Of a stretch of 64,000 nt of DNA, positions 11,833-22,817 are shown piece after piece. Origin of the DNA: Mycogone perniciosa. Its lineage: Eukaryota; Ascomycota; Sordariomycetes; Hypocreales; Hypocreaceae. A program made the position numbers and the translations under genes. The stretch lies in assembly GCA_025331125.1 (NCBI GenBank), contig JAOALB010000086.1, positions 1 to 64,000 of the forward strand, in the 5' to 3' direction. The notes under the pieces were generated by a model, which saw nothing but the letters and a program-made list of their open reading frames with translations, made no database searches and was not told where the DNA came from. Each line of letters begins with the position of its first letter. The stretch's first letter is position 1.

Positions 11833-13283
11833 CGCGGATGTCGGGGTGGAGAGAGCTGAGGTTGAAGGTAAAGTTGCTCTTAGATGGCTGGGGTCTCCAA
11901 GCTCGCACGGAAGAGAGAACAGAAGGAAACTTGTCTATGATCAAGATGCACGCGCTTGATGCATACAATGTGGACGGTGTTGGAATGATGGAACAGAGTT
12001 ATCTGTTTCGGGAGCCTCGTCATCTAGTACCCCCAGACCAAGGCTCAAAGGCGCTGCGTACCTGTGGGTACCTCCTCTGTCACTGCTGCAGGTAACTGCA
12101 TACAATGCAGCCAAAGCAGGTACCTCGCATATACACACCCAGTTCCTCAGCCACAGGGAAGGCTGGATATAGGTGACTAAGCATACGGGTCCGTGCACGA
12201 TCTACTGGGGAATATTAGGTCTGATGTTTCGCAAAGATTTCACTTTTTCTTTTCTTTTCTTCTTCAAAAAAGTTGATTCTACCCCGGCTATGAAGAAAAA
12301 AAGGCTTCACGTCTAGACTTTGTCATTGGCGTACAGTTGAAATGCCGGGCAGATTGATGTAGTTTATTCTACACGGCGCTTTCAAGAATCGGGGACTCGT
12401 ACCTACGTTTCCCGGTCCCGTTGAGTGCTCGACATCCCATCGGTCTGTACCCCGTAGTTCGTGCAGTGGTGGATGTTCCTTCTCATGTATCGTTTTTTTG
12501 TGGCGCAAAGAGCCTGAAAAAACTTGATCGTATCCTCATTCGTAAAGCCTCAAACATCGTTCGGCGATGTATCAGATAATTCTGTCTATGGTGGCACCCT
12601 TTTGAAAAATTGGTTTGAGACATATTAGCCGCTAGGCATTCAGCAAATCAAGAGGTGCCTGGCTGAAGTCAGTGTACCTTCATTGAGTTGACGTCTGAAA
12701 TATGAGTGGCAATTCAAGGCGGCTTCAGGGTAATAACCCGTTGATTACCCGTTCCCGTTGTCCAGCTCCCGTTGGTTAGCCAAAATTAGCCACCTGTGTG
12801 GCGCCCACTCACTTCACCTTAACTACCCTGCTAGACACAGACCTCGGTAGAAGTTGTTGGGCACCATCACCGCTTGCTCTTTGCAACATCATCTCCAAAC
12901 AGTGACCGACCAGTTTTATCTTGTGATTCTTGTCCTTCGGCGCACCAGTAGCAAAATAAAACAAGGCACCTGCAATCAACCCCTGTTTGCAAAAATGCCC
13001 TCAATGCCAGGGTCGCGCCATGTGTGAGTTGTTCGCATCTCCCGCTGATTCCATCTTCAAAGTCATCGAATCGGATCGACGATATCCCATGCATAGTTCC
13101 ATCTGTGGCGCCAGAAGCTCCCCAGCCATCCACTTGCCCGCCCTGAACTGCACAGCTCTGGTCGGGTCTCTGACATGTGAAAGCCTGCTTGGCGGTTTTG
13201 GGCAGCTTATCTTCCCAACATCTCTTTTCCCTTGTGTTCTGTATCTGCAATTCATCACCATCGCCCAAGAGCCCGCCGTACCT
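11833..13283. other. Divergent intergenic region between VTI1 and the flavoprotein gene
   Basis: About 1.45 kb between two divergent start codons. It contains repeated AGGTACCT-like words near 12060-12125 and a CT-rich stretch at 12240-12265. An open frame continuous with the flavoprotein reading frame extends upstream to about 12987, so a longer N-terminus is formally possible. No separate gene is supported. Confidence 0.5.
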
Positions 13284-14977
13284 ATGAACCGAGCTGTTGA
13301 CAGATCCCCCAGGAAGAAAGTGGCCATTGTCGGCAGTGGCTGCTCAGGCATCGCCGCGCTATGGGCTTTGAACAGGACCTACCACGATGTCTATCTCTAC
13401 GAAGCTGCGGATCGCCTGGGCGGCCATACCAATACCGTGCAATGGAAGGCTGGAAAGTTCACGACAGCCGTTGACACGGGATTCGTTGTGCTAAATTCCG
13501 CCACATACCGTAAGGCCTAGATCCAGTCGATGACGACTTACAACACATCGGAATGCTCATTCATCATAGCAAACTTTATCAACTTCCTCAACAAGCTGAA
13601 CGTGCGAATGGAGCCTACGGAAATGAGTTTCAGTGTGTCACGCGATCAAGGCTTGTTCGAATGGGCCACCTCAAGCTTGGAGGCGATATTTTGTCAGAGG
13701 AGGCGCATTCTTTCCTTACGGACGTGGAGAACGATATTTGATGTCATTCGCTTCAACCAATTCGCACTTGATCTGCTCATGGATGAGGAAGAATATGAGC
13801 CTCGCTATGGAGGGGAGAGCATGATGAACCATATCCACAGGACTCAGACAATTGGGGAATACCTAGAGCGCCAAGGATACTCGGACGGCTTTCGAGATGA
13901 TTACCTGATACCGATCACTGCGGCCTTATGGAGCACCAGCCCTGACAAGTGCGCATTGGAATTCCCAGCAGCTACGCTTGTCCGTTTTCTGTAAGTGGAC
14001 GGTCTTGATGGTCCCTTGAATATCTGACTGACATTGTTGCAAGATGGAATCACCATCTCTTATCGACTTTCACTCCTCGGTCGAAGTGGTTGACGTTGAA
14101 AGACGGAGCCCGGTCATACATCGACGCCGTTATGAAAGGGTTTCCACCAAACCACCTCTTCTTAAATACGCCAGTCAGGAATGTCTCGAATGATCATCAA
14201 GGCCGTGTCCTTGTACACCTTGAGAACGGCAAAACGGAAGTCTACGATCACGTCATCCTTGCAACACATGGCGACCAAGCACTATCTATTATTGGACCCT
14301 CAGCGACGGAACAGGAACGGTCCATCTTGTCCTGCTTCCAGACTTCGCAGAACGAGGCTGTCTTGCATTCAGATCTGTCGTTGATGCCACGGAACAAAAA
14401 AGCATGGTCAAGTTGGAACTTCCTCACATTATCCTCACCCTCAGTAAAAAAAGCCAACATGGACAAGGTTTGTCTGACATACAACATGAACATCCTACAA
14501 CACATACCAAGAAATCCATTCGGAGATGTCCTGGTCACCATCAACCCAATTCATCGTCCCAGTCCTTCCAAGACGCAGGGGAGATACTTTTACACACATC
14601 CCCTCTATACTCCATCCTCGGTCCGCGCACAGAGGGTCCTGCACAATATACAAAACAAGAGGGGAATAAGCTACGCCGGCGCATGGACTGGTTACGGATT
14701 CCATGAAGACGGATTCACCAGTGGCTTACAGGTGGCCCAGGATCATCTGGGTGCAAAGCTACCCTTTGAGTTTCGAGATTCCACTTATAGTCGGGGTAGG
14801 ATCCCAAGGCTTGGGTTGATTGATCATCTGCTTCGACTTGTTATTTTGGCCATTCAGGTTTTCATCATTCAAACTCTGGAGCGGGTGGCGCAATCAGGGA
14901 GGCAAAAAGTGGTCAAGCCTCTTCTCAATGGCATTAACGGGAATCTAGGGAAGCACAGACGTCGTAAATTGGCATAA
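13284..14977 (+). CDS. FAD-dependent amine-oxidase-like protein (COG2907 type)
   Basis: Predicted flavoprotein oxidoreductase of the amine oxidase/NAD(P)-binding superfamily, substrate unknown. Exons are 13284..13509, 13570..13990 and 14044..14977, giving 526 aa; introns are 60 and 53 nt. The dinucleotide-binding motif VAIVGSGCSGIAAL lies near the N-terminus, followed by LYEAADRLGGHTNTV (the E that binds ribose and the GG doublet). VDTGFVVLN, then TYPNFINFLNKL (made only after splicing), and SRDQGLFEW are typical of the family. A hydrophobic C-terminal segment (LLRLVILAIQVFIIQ) may bind a membrane. Bacterial relatives are often encoded beside cyclopropane-fatty-acid synthases, which hints at lipid chemistry, but no such gene is visible here. 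The start at 13284 is the ATG nearest the FAD motif; upstream in-frame ATGs exist at 13020 and 13089. Confidence 0.85.
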
Positions 14978-15431
14978 GAAAGGTTAGCATTGGCATGGCG
15001 TTTTTCCTTATTTCTGGGCACTATCTTGGATCAATGGTTGCATGTTTGGATCTGAGAATAAATTTGTTAGTATTTCTGCGCAAAGTCTAGGTTATGAATT
15101 TGATGGAAATGAATGATACCTCGACAGTCGTGTCTGCCAACAGTGAAGCCGAGGCTAAAAGCTCATGCCTTGCCAAAGGCACATAGAACAGCGTACCGGG
15201 TGCATGATATATTCTTTCCACTAAAAAATCTCATCAGATAAAATTAATTTACAAAGAGGGAACGATCGTGTTCAGATTCTTGGGAAGTATATATTTTTCG
15301 ATTCTTCACAAGCTGGATAACGGTTGTCAGAGCCGGAAAACGCCTCCCCGAACCGCCGGCCCCACCAATTCTGGACGGACCATCAAACCACCACCAAAGA
15401 ATGGCACCGAAGTTTAGCTCGTTCGACCTCC
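14978..15431. other. Intergenic region upstream of COX11
   Basis: About 450 bp holding the 3' flank of the flavoprotein gene and the COX11 promoter. I see no recognisable feature apart from AT-rich stretches near 15230-15300. Confidence 0.5.
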
Positions 15432-16423
15432 ATGCGACAATCCCTCGGTCCAAAGATGAACAGATTGGCGCGCATAAGTCGCGCGGGAGCCGCAAGCTCA
15501 TCGCAATGGACTTGTTTCTTCTGCCAGAATGCGCGACCCCAAATCCGGCAGACTGTTCTCGCCAACTTCCGCCGCAAAATCTCGAGCTCGACACCTCGAA
15601 GGGAACAGCTGCCCCAGTACCGCCAGCAGCAGGCCTATGCGCCGTCGATGGACAGAATGCGCCAAGAATACAGTAGGAAGAACCAGACAATTGCGTATGG
15701 ATAACCTTGGCTGGATACAATTGACTTGGACTGGGCTCATCGGCCTGCAGATACTATACCATGAGCATGATAATGGGAGTTCTGGCCCTGGCATATGGAT
15801 CGGTGCCGCTTTACAAGATGGTCTGTCGCAGTTCCTCACAAGTGAGTTTATACAGTTGACTAACTGAGCTGCAGATTTGCCAAGAAATAGGCTGGGGTGG
15901 CCAACCCGTTCGTGCACACGGCACCTCCGGCAATGAAGATATCTCGAGCCGACTCGTCCCTGTCACCTCCGCCAAGCGCATCCGCGTCACATTCAATGCC
16001 TCCGTATCCGACATCCTGCCATGGAAATTCGTTCCACAGCAGCGCGAGGTCCGAGTCTTGCCTGGCGAAACGGCCCTGGCTTTTTACAAGGCGACGAATC
16101 TAGGAGACCAAGATATCATTGGTGTGGCAACATACAGCGTAACGCCTGGTCAATGTGCGCCATACTTTAGCAAGATCCAATGCTTCTGCTTTGAAGAACA
16201 GAGACTAAATGCCGGCGAAACGGTGGATATGCCTGTTTTCTTCTACCTGGATCCAGATCTGTTGAATGACTTGAACATGAAAGGGGTGGAAACGGTGACT
16301 CTGAATTATACATTCTTCAGTAAGTCTCTGTCACCGTTATTCCTTGGATTTATCCATTACTCACAGTAAACAGAAGCAAGATATGACAACAATGGCAGAT
16401 TCCAGCCGCCTGCCTCAGGATAA
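15432..16423 (+). CDS. COX11: Cox11/CtaG cytochrome c oxidase copper chaperone
   Basis: Inner-mitochondrial-membrane protein that delivers copper to the CuB site of Cox1. Exons are 15432..15694, 15751..15820, 15875..16319 and 16374..16423, total 275 aa, with introns of 56, 54 and 54 nt. The N-terminus is Arg/Ser-rich with few acidic residues, as in a mitochondrial presequence. One transmembrane helix follows (YYTMSMIMGVLALAYGSVPLYK). The intermembrane-space domain carries ILPWKFVPQQREV, LPGETALAFYKATN and the copper-binding IQCFCFEEQ. Intron 2 uses a weak GTCTGT donor (15821); the stronger GTGAGT at 15842 would leave only a 33-nt intron and insert seven residues in a conserved loop. The last 50-nt exon supplies the conserved KARYDNNGRF end. 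Confidence 0.94.
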
Positions 16424-17190
16424 GAACGGCTCGACGCAACTATTGTGTACAACAACAAATTTTAATCCCCGCGCGGGATTTCAGGCATGATGAACCATAG
16501 ACTAGGGGAACAAGATGCCAGTGGCAACGATGTACTATATTTTCGACCTGTTCGTGTAAAGAAAATGGGTTTTCGTCTTGGACTGAAAGGGGCACTTTCG
16601 TATCCTAGTATGAATATTGGAAATAAAAATTTCGACTCCAGCCCTTATGGTGCCCATTCTATTGTGTTCTTTCTGGCCAATTTCGTCTCTCATTTCGCCT
16701 CTTTGGTCTTGTAGATATTGTGGCCATCAACTCCTTCCATTGGATGCAATATATACTTTTTTTTTCTCGGCCAATTCTTTGGTACTGTATTATCATCTAC
16801 GTACCAATATTAACGATATCGGAAAGTATTTATTTGATGGTATATAAATCCCAATTCTAGAAATCACCACCATCATGATGATGATGATGATGTGCCATTA
16901 ACGTCCTGTGGCAATAGGGCCACCAATCCCAGCAGGGCAAAAAGGACGTGCTATGCTAGGACTAACTACAGTATTACTTACTAGTAAGCACACAAGCTCC
17001 CCCTATATAGTATTCTATCGCCTCAACGGGCATAGTCTTCCAGCTCCTCTCCCGTCAGCGGGTTGAGGAGACACGCGAATCTCGCGTAGTGTATCAGGTG
17101 ACCGAGGTCAGCCCTGGCAGTGGGTTAGCCCCTGCCGATTTGTGGGCGGCTCAGTATCGAGCCGCGAGTAGACCCCTCATGGGATAGAAG
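16424..17190. other. COX11 3' flank with ATG/ATC microsatellite and LINE 3' flank
   Basis: The region between COX11 and the retroelement relic. A CATCATGATGATGATGATG simple repeat lies at 16871-16892. From about 16975 the sequence changes character (GC-rich, CTCCTCTCCCGTCAGCGGG) and is probably the untranslated 3' part of the LINE relic. No gene. Confidence 0.5.
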
Positions 17191-17199
17191 AGAGACAAA

Positions 17200-18035
17200 G
17201 GAAAGAATTAAACGATTGAGATTGGGATTGATATTGTAGTTGGTCGGGCTTCCTAGTGGCGCGGGCATATTCTGGTAAAGAAGCCAGAGGCCCGCGCCGT
17301 TTGAAGGAAGTGGTTGTAGCCGGACCCCAGCAGATGAAAGGTCGGTTCGCGGATCGAGGGGGCCAGTCCCCGTTGTTGTGCTTTACTGATCTTCCTGCAA
17401 TAGAAGATGTGGTTGTATGCTTTCTTCCTGCCACAGCTGCAGGCCACTGACGCGTCTTCATGCCGGAAGCGCTCATGATACTGTGCAAAGTCCTCGTTCC
17501 CCCCGTGGGACTGTCAATTCCTCGGGGCATTTTAGGTCGGCTGTTAATTCGAATGGGCGATATATGTTGGGCATATTCTCTTCCCACCAGCTCTTAAAGC
17601 TGGTCCTCGGTCTCGCCTTGGCTTCTCGTCGAAGGAAAGCAAGTGTAGGTGTTGCGTTAGGTGGCTCTGGTTGTTCGCAGCCTAATTTTGCTAATTGGTC
17701 TGCAGCTTCGTTGCCCTGTATCCCTTAGTGGCCAGGGCACCATCGAATATATATATTTTCTTTGTATATATTCCTCAGTCTCTGAAATTCGATAAAGACT
17801 TGTTGTGATGAGTCCGAGGGCGTGCCCTCTAGACAGTGTATTGCGGCCGTATTGTCCAGGCAAACGGTGATATCCCCTGTGTTGTTGTTGTTGGCTAGGG
17901 CAGCTTTGAGTCCTTCTAACGCCCCGGCCGCCTCGCCGTCAAACACCTCTGCTGGGCCAAGTCGGCCATATCCGTTCAAGACTTCTTTGCCGTCTCGCCA
18001 TATCGAAAGGCCATAGCTAACGGTTCCCAAGGCGA
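17200..18035 (-). pseudogene. Decayed LINE retroelement fragment: RNase H domain plus zinc-knuckle tail
   Basis: Reading on the minus strand from about 18030, the frame gives TVSYGLSIWRDGKEVL, an Ala/Leu helix with the catalytic-type Glu (FDGEAAGALEGL) and the Asp in CLDNTAAIHCLEG. It then gives the RNase H WCPGH signature followed by a TAA stop and GIQGNEAADQLAKLG. After AFLRREAKARPRTSF a frameshift near 17480-17500 moves the reading to YHERFRHEDASVACSCGRKK..YNHIFYC, a Cys/His knuckle typical of the tail of fungal non-LTR elements. The 5' part (the first catalytic Asp, reverse transcriptase, ORF1) is missing, so this is a 5'-truncated copy as LINEs usually leave. The stop could reflect C-to-T change from RIP, which is inference. 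It is not functional. Confidence 0.82.
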
Positions 18036-18176
18036 GACGTAGAAATCATCACCCTCTTATAAACTCTTTATGGCTTAGGTTAGGTAGGAGGAGCATCGAG
18101 TTGGACTGGCGATGCTGGCTGGATCGGCAAAACATTCACCCGTCCAAAATGGTAAGGAAATGCTAGGGCAGGAAGG

Positions 18177-18184
18177 TCACGTGA
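18177..18184. promoter_or_regulatory. TCACGTGA palindrome upstream of RPL26
   Basis: A perfect 8-bp E-box-type palindrome 133 bp upstream of the RPL26 start codon. This is the core recognised by Cbf1-type bHLH factors. In several ascomycetes such sites are linked to ribosomal protein promoters. Function here is inferred from position and sequence only. Confidence 0.5.
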
Positions 18185-18316
18185 ACTCCACTAAATCCCG
18201 CCCACAAGCCGCTCAACCACCAATTTTTCCTCGCGTAATTGTCCGCTCTTCTTCTTTTCTCTTCATCACCCAACGCCCAACGCCGACGAATTCCTCGCCC
18301 GCCCAAAGTCGACAAA

Positions 18317-18862
18317 ATGGCCAAAGTCAACAACAGTAAGTTTGCTTAAAGGCCTTGACCTCAGCCTCTTTTCACTGTGCACAATGTTCTAATGAATCGA
18401 AAAACAGATGTTTCCTCCTCCCGGAGAAAGAGCCGTGCCGCTCACTTCAAGGCCGGCTCTGGCCAGCGCCGTGTCATCATGAGCGCTCCCCTCAGCAAGG
18501 AGCTGCGTGAGAAGTACAACGTTAGTCACCCGTCTCTTGTTACCTCAATTGGCATGTCAGACTAACATTTTTTACTCAAACAGGTCCGCAGCATCCCCAT
18601 CCGCAAGGACGACGAGGTCACCATCGTCCGTGGCTCTAACAAGGGTCGCGAGGGCAAGGTTACCTCCGTCTACCGCCTCAAGTACGTTATCCACGTCGAG
18701 CGCATCACCCGCGACAAGGCCAGCGGCCAGAGCGTCCCTCTGGGTCTCCACCCCTCCAACGTCGTCATCACCAAGCTCAAGCTTGACAAGGACCGTGAGG
18801 ATATCCTGGCCCGCTCCAAGACCGGCCGTGAGCTCCGTGCCACCACCAAGGTCACCGCCTAA
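18317..18862 (+). CDS. RPL26: 60S ribosomal protein L26 (uL24)
   Basis: Large-subunit ribosomal protein of 136 aa, encoded by exons 18317..18335, 18408..18520 and 18584..18862. Introns are 72 nt (phase 1, after only six full codons, as is common in ribosomal protein genes) and 63 nt with a GACTAAC branch site. Sequence hallmarks are SRRKSRAAHFKAGSGQRR, MSAPLSKELREKYNVRS and the KOW motif DDEVTIVRGSNKGREGKV, which contacts rRNA near the exit tunnel. Codon use is strongly C-ending (CTC, GTC, AAG), unlike its neighbours, as expected for a highly expressed gene. A TCACGTGA element and CT-rich leader lie upstream. Confidence 0.98.
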
Positions 18863-20127
18863 ATAAAAAAACGAGACGAGGAAACGACTTCGAATATTTT
18901 CTTTTGACTGATATCCATGCGATGCATTCATGGCACAACAATGGGGGGCAAGGAATGGGCATTATACTCCGGCGTTTTTGGGATACCCGCACCCCCTGTG
19001 GGTTCGACCTCTCAGCAGGGTAGTTGAATCGAGAATTTTACGGTTCTCAATGGCCATTTCACCAACTTGTTTGTGTGAGATGCTCCATGGGAGGTGTTTC
19101 CCGAAGTCCTCTTTTTCCTACTCTCCTCTTGCGAGACGTGATCTCGACTCTATCGTCGAGGTGCTGCTATGTGGCATTCGTAGACTCATATGTGAGTCTT
19201 GCTGCTTGATACACAAGTTGAGCGAACAAGGCAAGACTGCCGGTAGGTTTTCGTTTCTTTTGCTCATACTCGTAGTTTCGTAATTCCGCTAGATAATCTC
19301 CGCGTCAACCACTAAGATCCATGGTTTTCGAGGTATACGACTGGCGAAGAATGAACCGAGTAGGGGATCATACCACGAGCCCTTTCTGCTCGCCCGAAGA
19401 TTTTCACCTTGACTTTGCTGTAATGGAGATGAAAATTTGATGGTGAGGAACATATTACCTGTATTACCACCACCTTTGATAAAGTACATTCACACTATGG
19501 ATAGTACTCTTGGTGAAGCATCAATACCACCATTTATTCCTCGTTCAGACGTAGTGAGCTTTGTCATGTAAGCACGCGAATGCCGTTGATGAAAGCGACC
19601 ACGTCTGTCAATTGATTAATCGGGGAACACCACAAAGTCTATTTTTGAGTCTAGGTAATTGCCTTGGTATGTATCATCTGATGATGCAATCCGTCAACTG
19701 TCCATGATTCTGTAATAACCTCCCTCGTAGCATCTCGTAACTCAAAGTCCATTGTCCTAACGATCATAAGATGTCCTCTTCAGCGCAGATTCAGAGCTGA
19801 ATCCTCGGGCCCCTATTAAACGTTGACGTATTACCATAACACATTCCGTACTCTAACATTTGCAATAAACTTTTAAAACCAACCTTCCGATACCATTCCC
19901 TTATCCGTAAATACCGAGGCTCACCGAATTATGCTCATATCATGAGTCGTCAATACCTCGTAGCAAAGTAACGTTATACTGCAGCTAAGTCGTCATGCGT
20001 CGATATTCATGTAATTCGTAAGTATGCTGGCAATAATAGATGCTCGTGTTAGAGCTTCTGACCGTCCGCCAGCGTGAGTCCTTGGTCATGTCGCCTTGAC
20101 GGTAGGCAATGACTACCCATTGATTCG
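18863..20127. other. Convergent 3' intergenic region
   Basis: About 1.26 kb between the ends of RPL26 and the proline-rich gene, which converge. Only short open frames are present and none resembles a protein family. No repeats or RNA genes seen. Confidence 0.55.
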
Positions 20128-22817
20128 TCAAACTGTTGGCGTAACTTTCGGGAATGCGGCTCTGAATGCCAGTTTGGTGTCGCCTGGGGGTCTGTTCTCC
20201 ACTTGCTTCTCGGCCACAGGACTGCCATCGCGGTTGCTTCCGGGCTTTGGTGCGCAAGTCGTGTGTACAGCAGCAGGCGCGAGAGATGCGGTTGCGTGGC
20301 CCCTGTAGTGTGGTAGAACCCCACAGGCCGTCATCGAGGAGACTGTTCCTGGAACCACGTTGCCGCTCGACATTCCTTGCTTCATCATGCTTTGCCAAAT
20401 TCCGTTGCGAGTTTTGGTCCTGTTAACGTTAGTTATAGTTCATCAAAAGTGGGAGTCTCTTTTATAACATACTTGTTAAGTCTCAAGGAGTTACGTCCCT
20501 TGAACAGCAGGTTTTTGTCATCATTCTCATCGCTGTCATCACTTCCCGACTCAACCTTGAGTACTCCTGCCGTGGAACCACTTCGACAAGCGTTCAAACC
20601 CTTTCTCAGGGAATCGCAACCGGTTGACTGCTTGGATAGTTTCACAGTAGCTACTTCAATTGCAACTTGCTCAGTCTCGATTGGTGCTTCAGATGGGGCT
20701 GACTTGTCGAGTCCACTTCCAGCTAGTCCGCGTCCTAGTTTGATGGTTGGTTGGAAGGGATCCGATTCCATAGCTGCAATGGTGCTCTCCGGTTCATCAT
20801 TGGCTTTGAGAGTAACCAGGTGATTTCCGTTATTAAGTGGTAACTCGGAAACGTGGTTCCTGGCCGGTGATGGAGGATAAAAGTCTTTGCCATCGAACTT
20901 GGGAAGACCACTCTGTAGATGGTAAGGCGTCTTGCCCCAGTACATGTGGCGAGCACGGAGTTCGTCCCCTGTCAGCTCTCGCGGGTACACATAATCAGTG
21001 TCCTTTGCTAGTGCCATGTTGATACCAGGAGGAAGCATTCCGACAAGATAAGGCTCTCCGGCGATGCCAGTCTCGTTGAGGTGGTCATTGGTGTTTCCAT
21101 AGGGACAGGGACGAGATGCCGTTGTGAAGGTTTCATTGCTTGTCTGCTTCAACTCCTCACTTGTGATGCGCGGCTGAAATGGCGGAGCTAGTGCGGCGGC
21201 AACTGGCAAGGTGGATGGCTTCTTTAGAACATCTTGATGGTCAGGAGAGCTGGTGTCGGTGGTCGCTGAGGTTGGCTTGTCCACATCACTGCCGTTGGTG
21301 TATTGGAAAGGACCTTGTTCCTTCGCTGGCTTGCTATCGGATGCCTTCACCACTGAACTTTCATACGGAGGACTAGAGGCACCATCGCTGCCATGCCCTG
21401 CTTCAGTGTTGACAGTGACCGGTGACTGCGATCGTACATTCTCGGTTGTCGCAAGGTCAGCTGGCTCCTCCTTTGTTTCCTGCTTCGGGTAGTGGCTCTC
21501 CTCAAAGGCCAATTGCGCCTCGAGGTTCTTCTCAAATTGCTGGATCTGCTGGCGCACGACTTGCGCCTGTTGCTCCATACTCTTCTCATCGATCTGGTGC
21601 TTGTTGTATTGAATCTGGCCCTCAAAGTATCTGAGAGATCCCCGAAGCATTTCGATTTGCTTCTTAGTTATCTCACTTGGGCGAATAGAAGAGATAGGTG
21701 GCTTGATGGGGGCCATCAAACCCGGTGCGGGCGGCAACATTGATGGGAACATGCCGGGTATCTGAGGTTGTGTTGCTTGGCCAACTCTCGGGACATGTGG
21801 GTGAATCATGGGGATTGGGCCGAATCGATGGGCAGCCATTGCAGCAGGGAACATGGGAGGAGCTGGGAATCCATGAGCAGGTGGCATGGGGTAGGGGTAA
21901 AAGGGGGCCCCTGGTGGCATCATCCACTGTCCGTTATAGAAGAAGGGTCGAGCAGGGTCAAACTGTTCAGGGGGCGACGTTCGAACAGGTGTAGCGCTGT
22001 CTGAAGCTGTGTCTTCCGGTTTGTCGGTTTTGGATGAATTCTGGGGTGCCGTTTTCGGGCCCGTTACTTGACCCAGAGGATGAGGCACCATCCCGAAGGC
22101 GCCACCAAGGTTAAGACCCATCTGCCAGGGCATCATTGGGAATGGAGCCGGCCCAGGAGGCATTCCAGGAACCATGCCAGGGGCGAACCCGGGGAACATT
22201 GGGGGAAAGGTAGGAAAGGCTTGAGGCATGGGGAAGTGGCCTTGTTCGGGTAGATCACGGCTTGGTGGGCGGCTGCTAAAGGTGCTATCCACTGCAACCT
22301 TCTCCTTCAGCCACTTTGCGGTGGGCGACGAAGAACCTCTGGTGTTGGGGACAATTCGACCACCAGCAGTCACACGAACATGCGTGGGTGACACGACGGC
22401 CTTGTAGAATCTCTGAAAACCCTCATCTTTCTGAGCTATCAACCCAGGAGGGGCCGATATTGGCTGGGTTTCAGCGTGCTCCTCCTCGCTTCGACCGCGA
22501 TACTTCCATTCGGAGTCGGTGCCATCGAGTTGGCGGGATACATCATTCTTCGCACGGGTGTAACTGTCCAAGTCTCCAGACATCTCCGCAGGTTCCTCCT
22601 TGATAAGGGGAAGAGAGCGGTCGAGTGGCATCCGGAATATTTCGCCTGCACACAAGAGTCAGCTGATTGAACCATAGTTCATACGAGGAAACACAGGATA
22701 CTCACCTAGTTCAAGGTCCTTCTGGAGTCTTTCTTGCAATTCTTCATACAATTCTCTTCCAGTTGGAGTCTGTCTCATGCGTAGGAGTTCGCGGGACGTA
22801 TAGGTTTTCGAAGGCAT
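20128..22817 (-). CDS. Proline-rich fungal protein with N-terminal eIF4E-binding-like motif
   Basis: I do not recognise a named orthologue. Exons are 22706..22817, 20473..22645 and 20128..20419, giving 858 aa; introns are 60 nt (phase 1) and 53 nt (phase 2, CTAAC branch). Residues 6-12 read YTSRELL, matching the YXXXXL-hydrophobic consensus by which eIF4G, 4E-BPs and 4E-T bind the cap-binding protein. Next come a charged helix, SEWKYRGRSEEE, SAPPGLIAQKDEGFQRFYKAVV, a long Pro/Met/Phe-rich disordered stretch, a predicted coiled coil (MLRGSLRYFEGQIQYN to FEKNLEAQLAFEE) and PREL.GDELRARHMYWGKTPYHLQ. The last exon encodes a compact tail with WQSMMKQGMSSGNVVPGTVSSM. The overall plan (N-terminal 4E motif, long disordered body) resembles 4E-T-type repressors, but that is inference. 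The start at 22817 has good context (AAGATG); the frame stays open upstream to 23327. Confidence 0.72.

Noticed and set aside
12867..13351. Minus-strand frames of 116-133 codons opposite the flavoprotein start
   Set aside because: They overlap the FAD-binding exon of a better-supported gene and have no motif.
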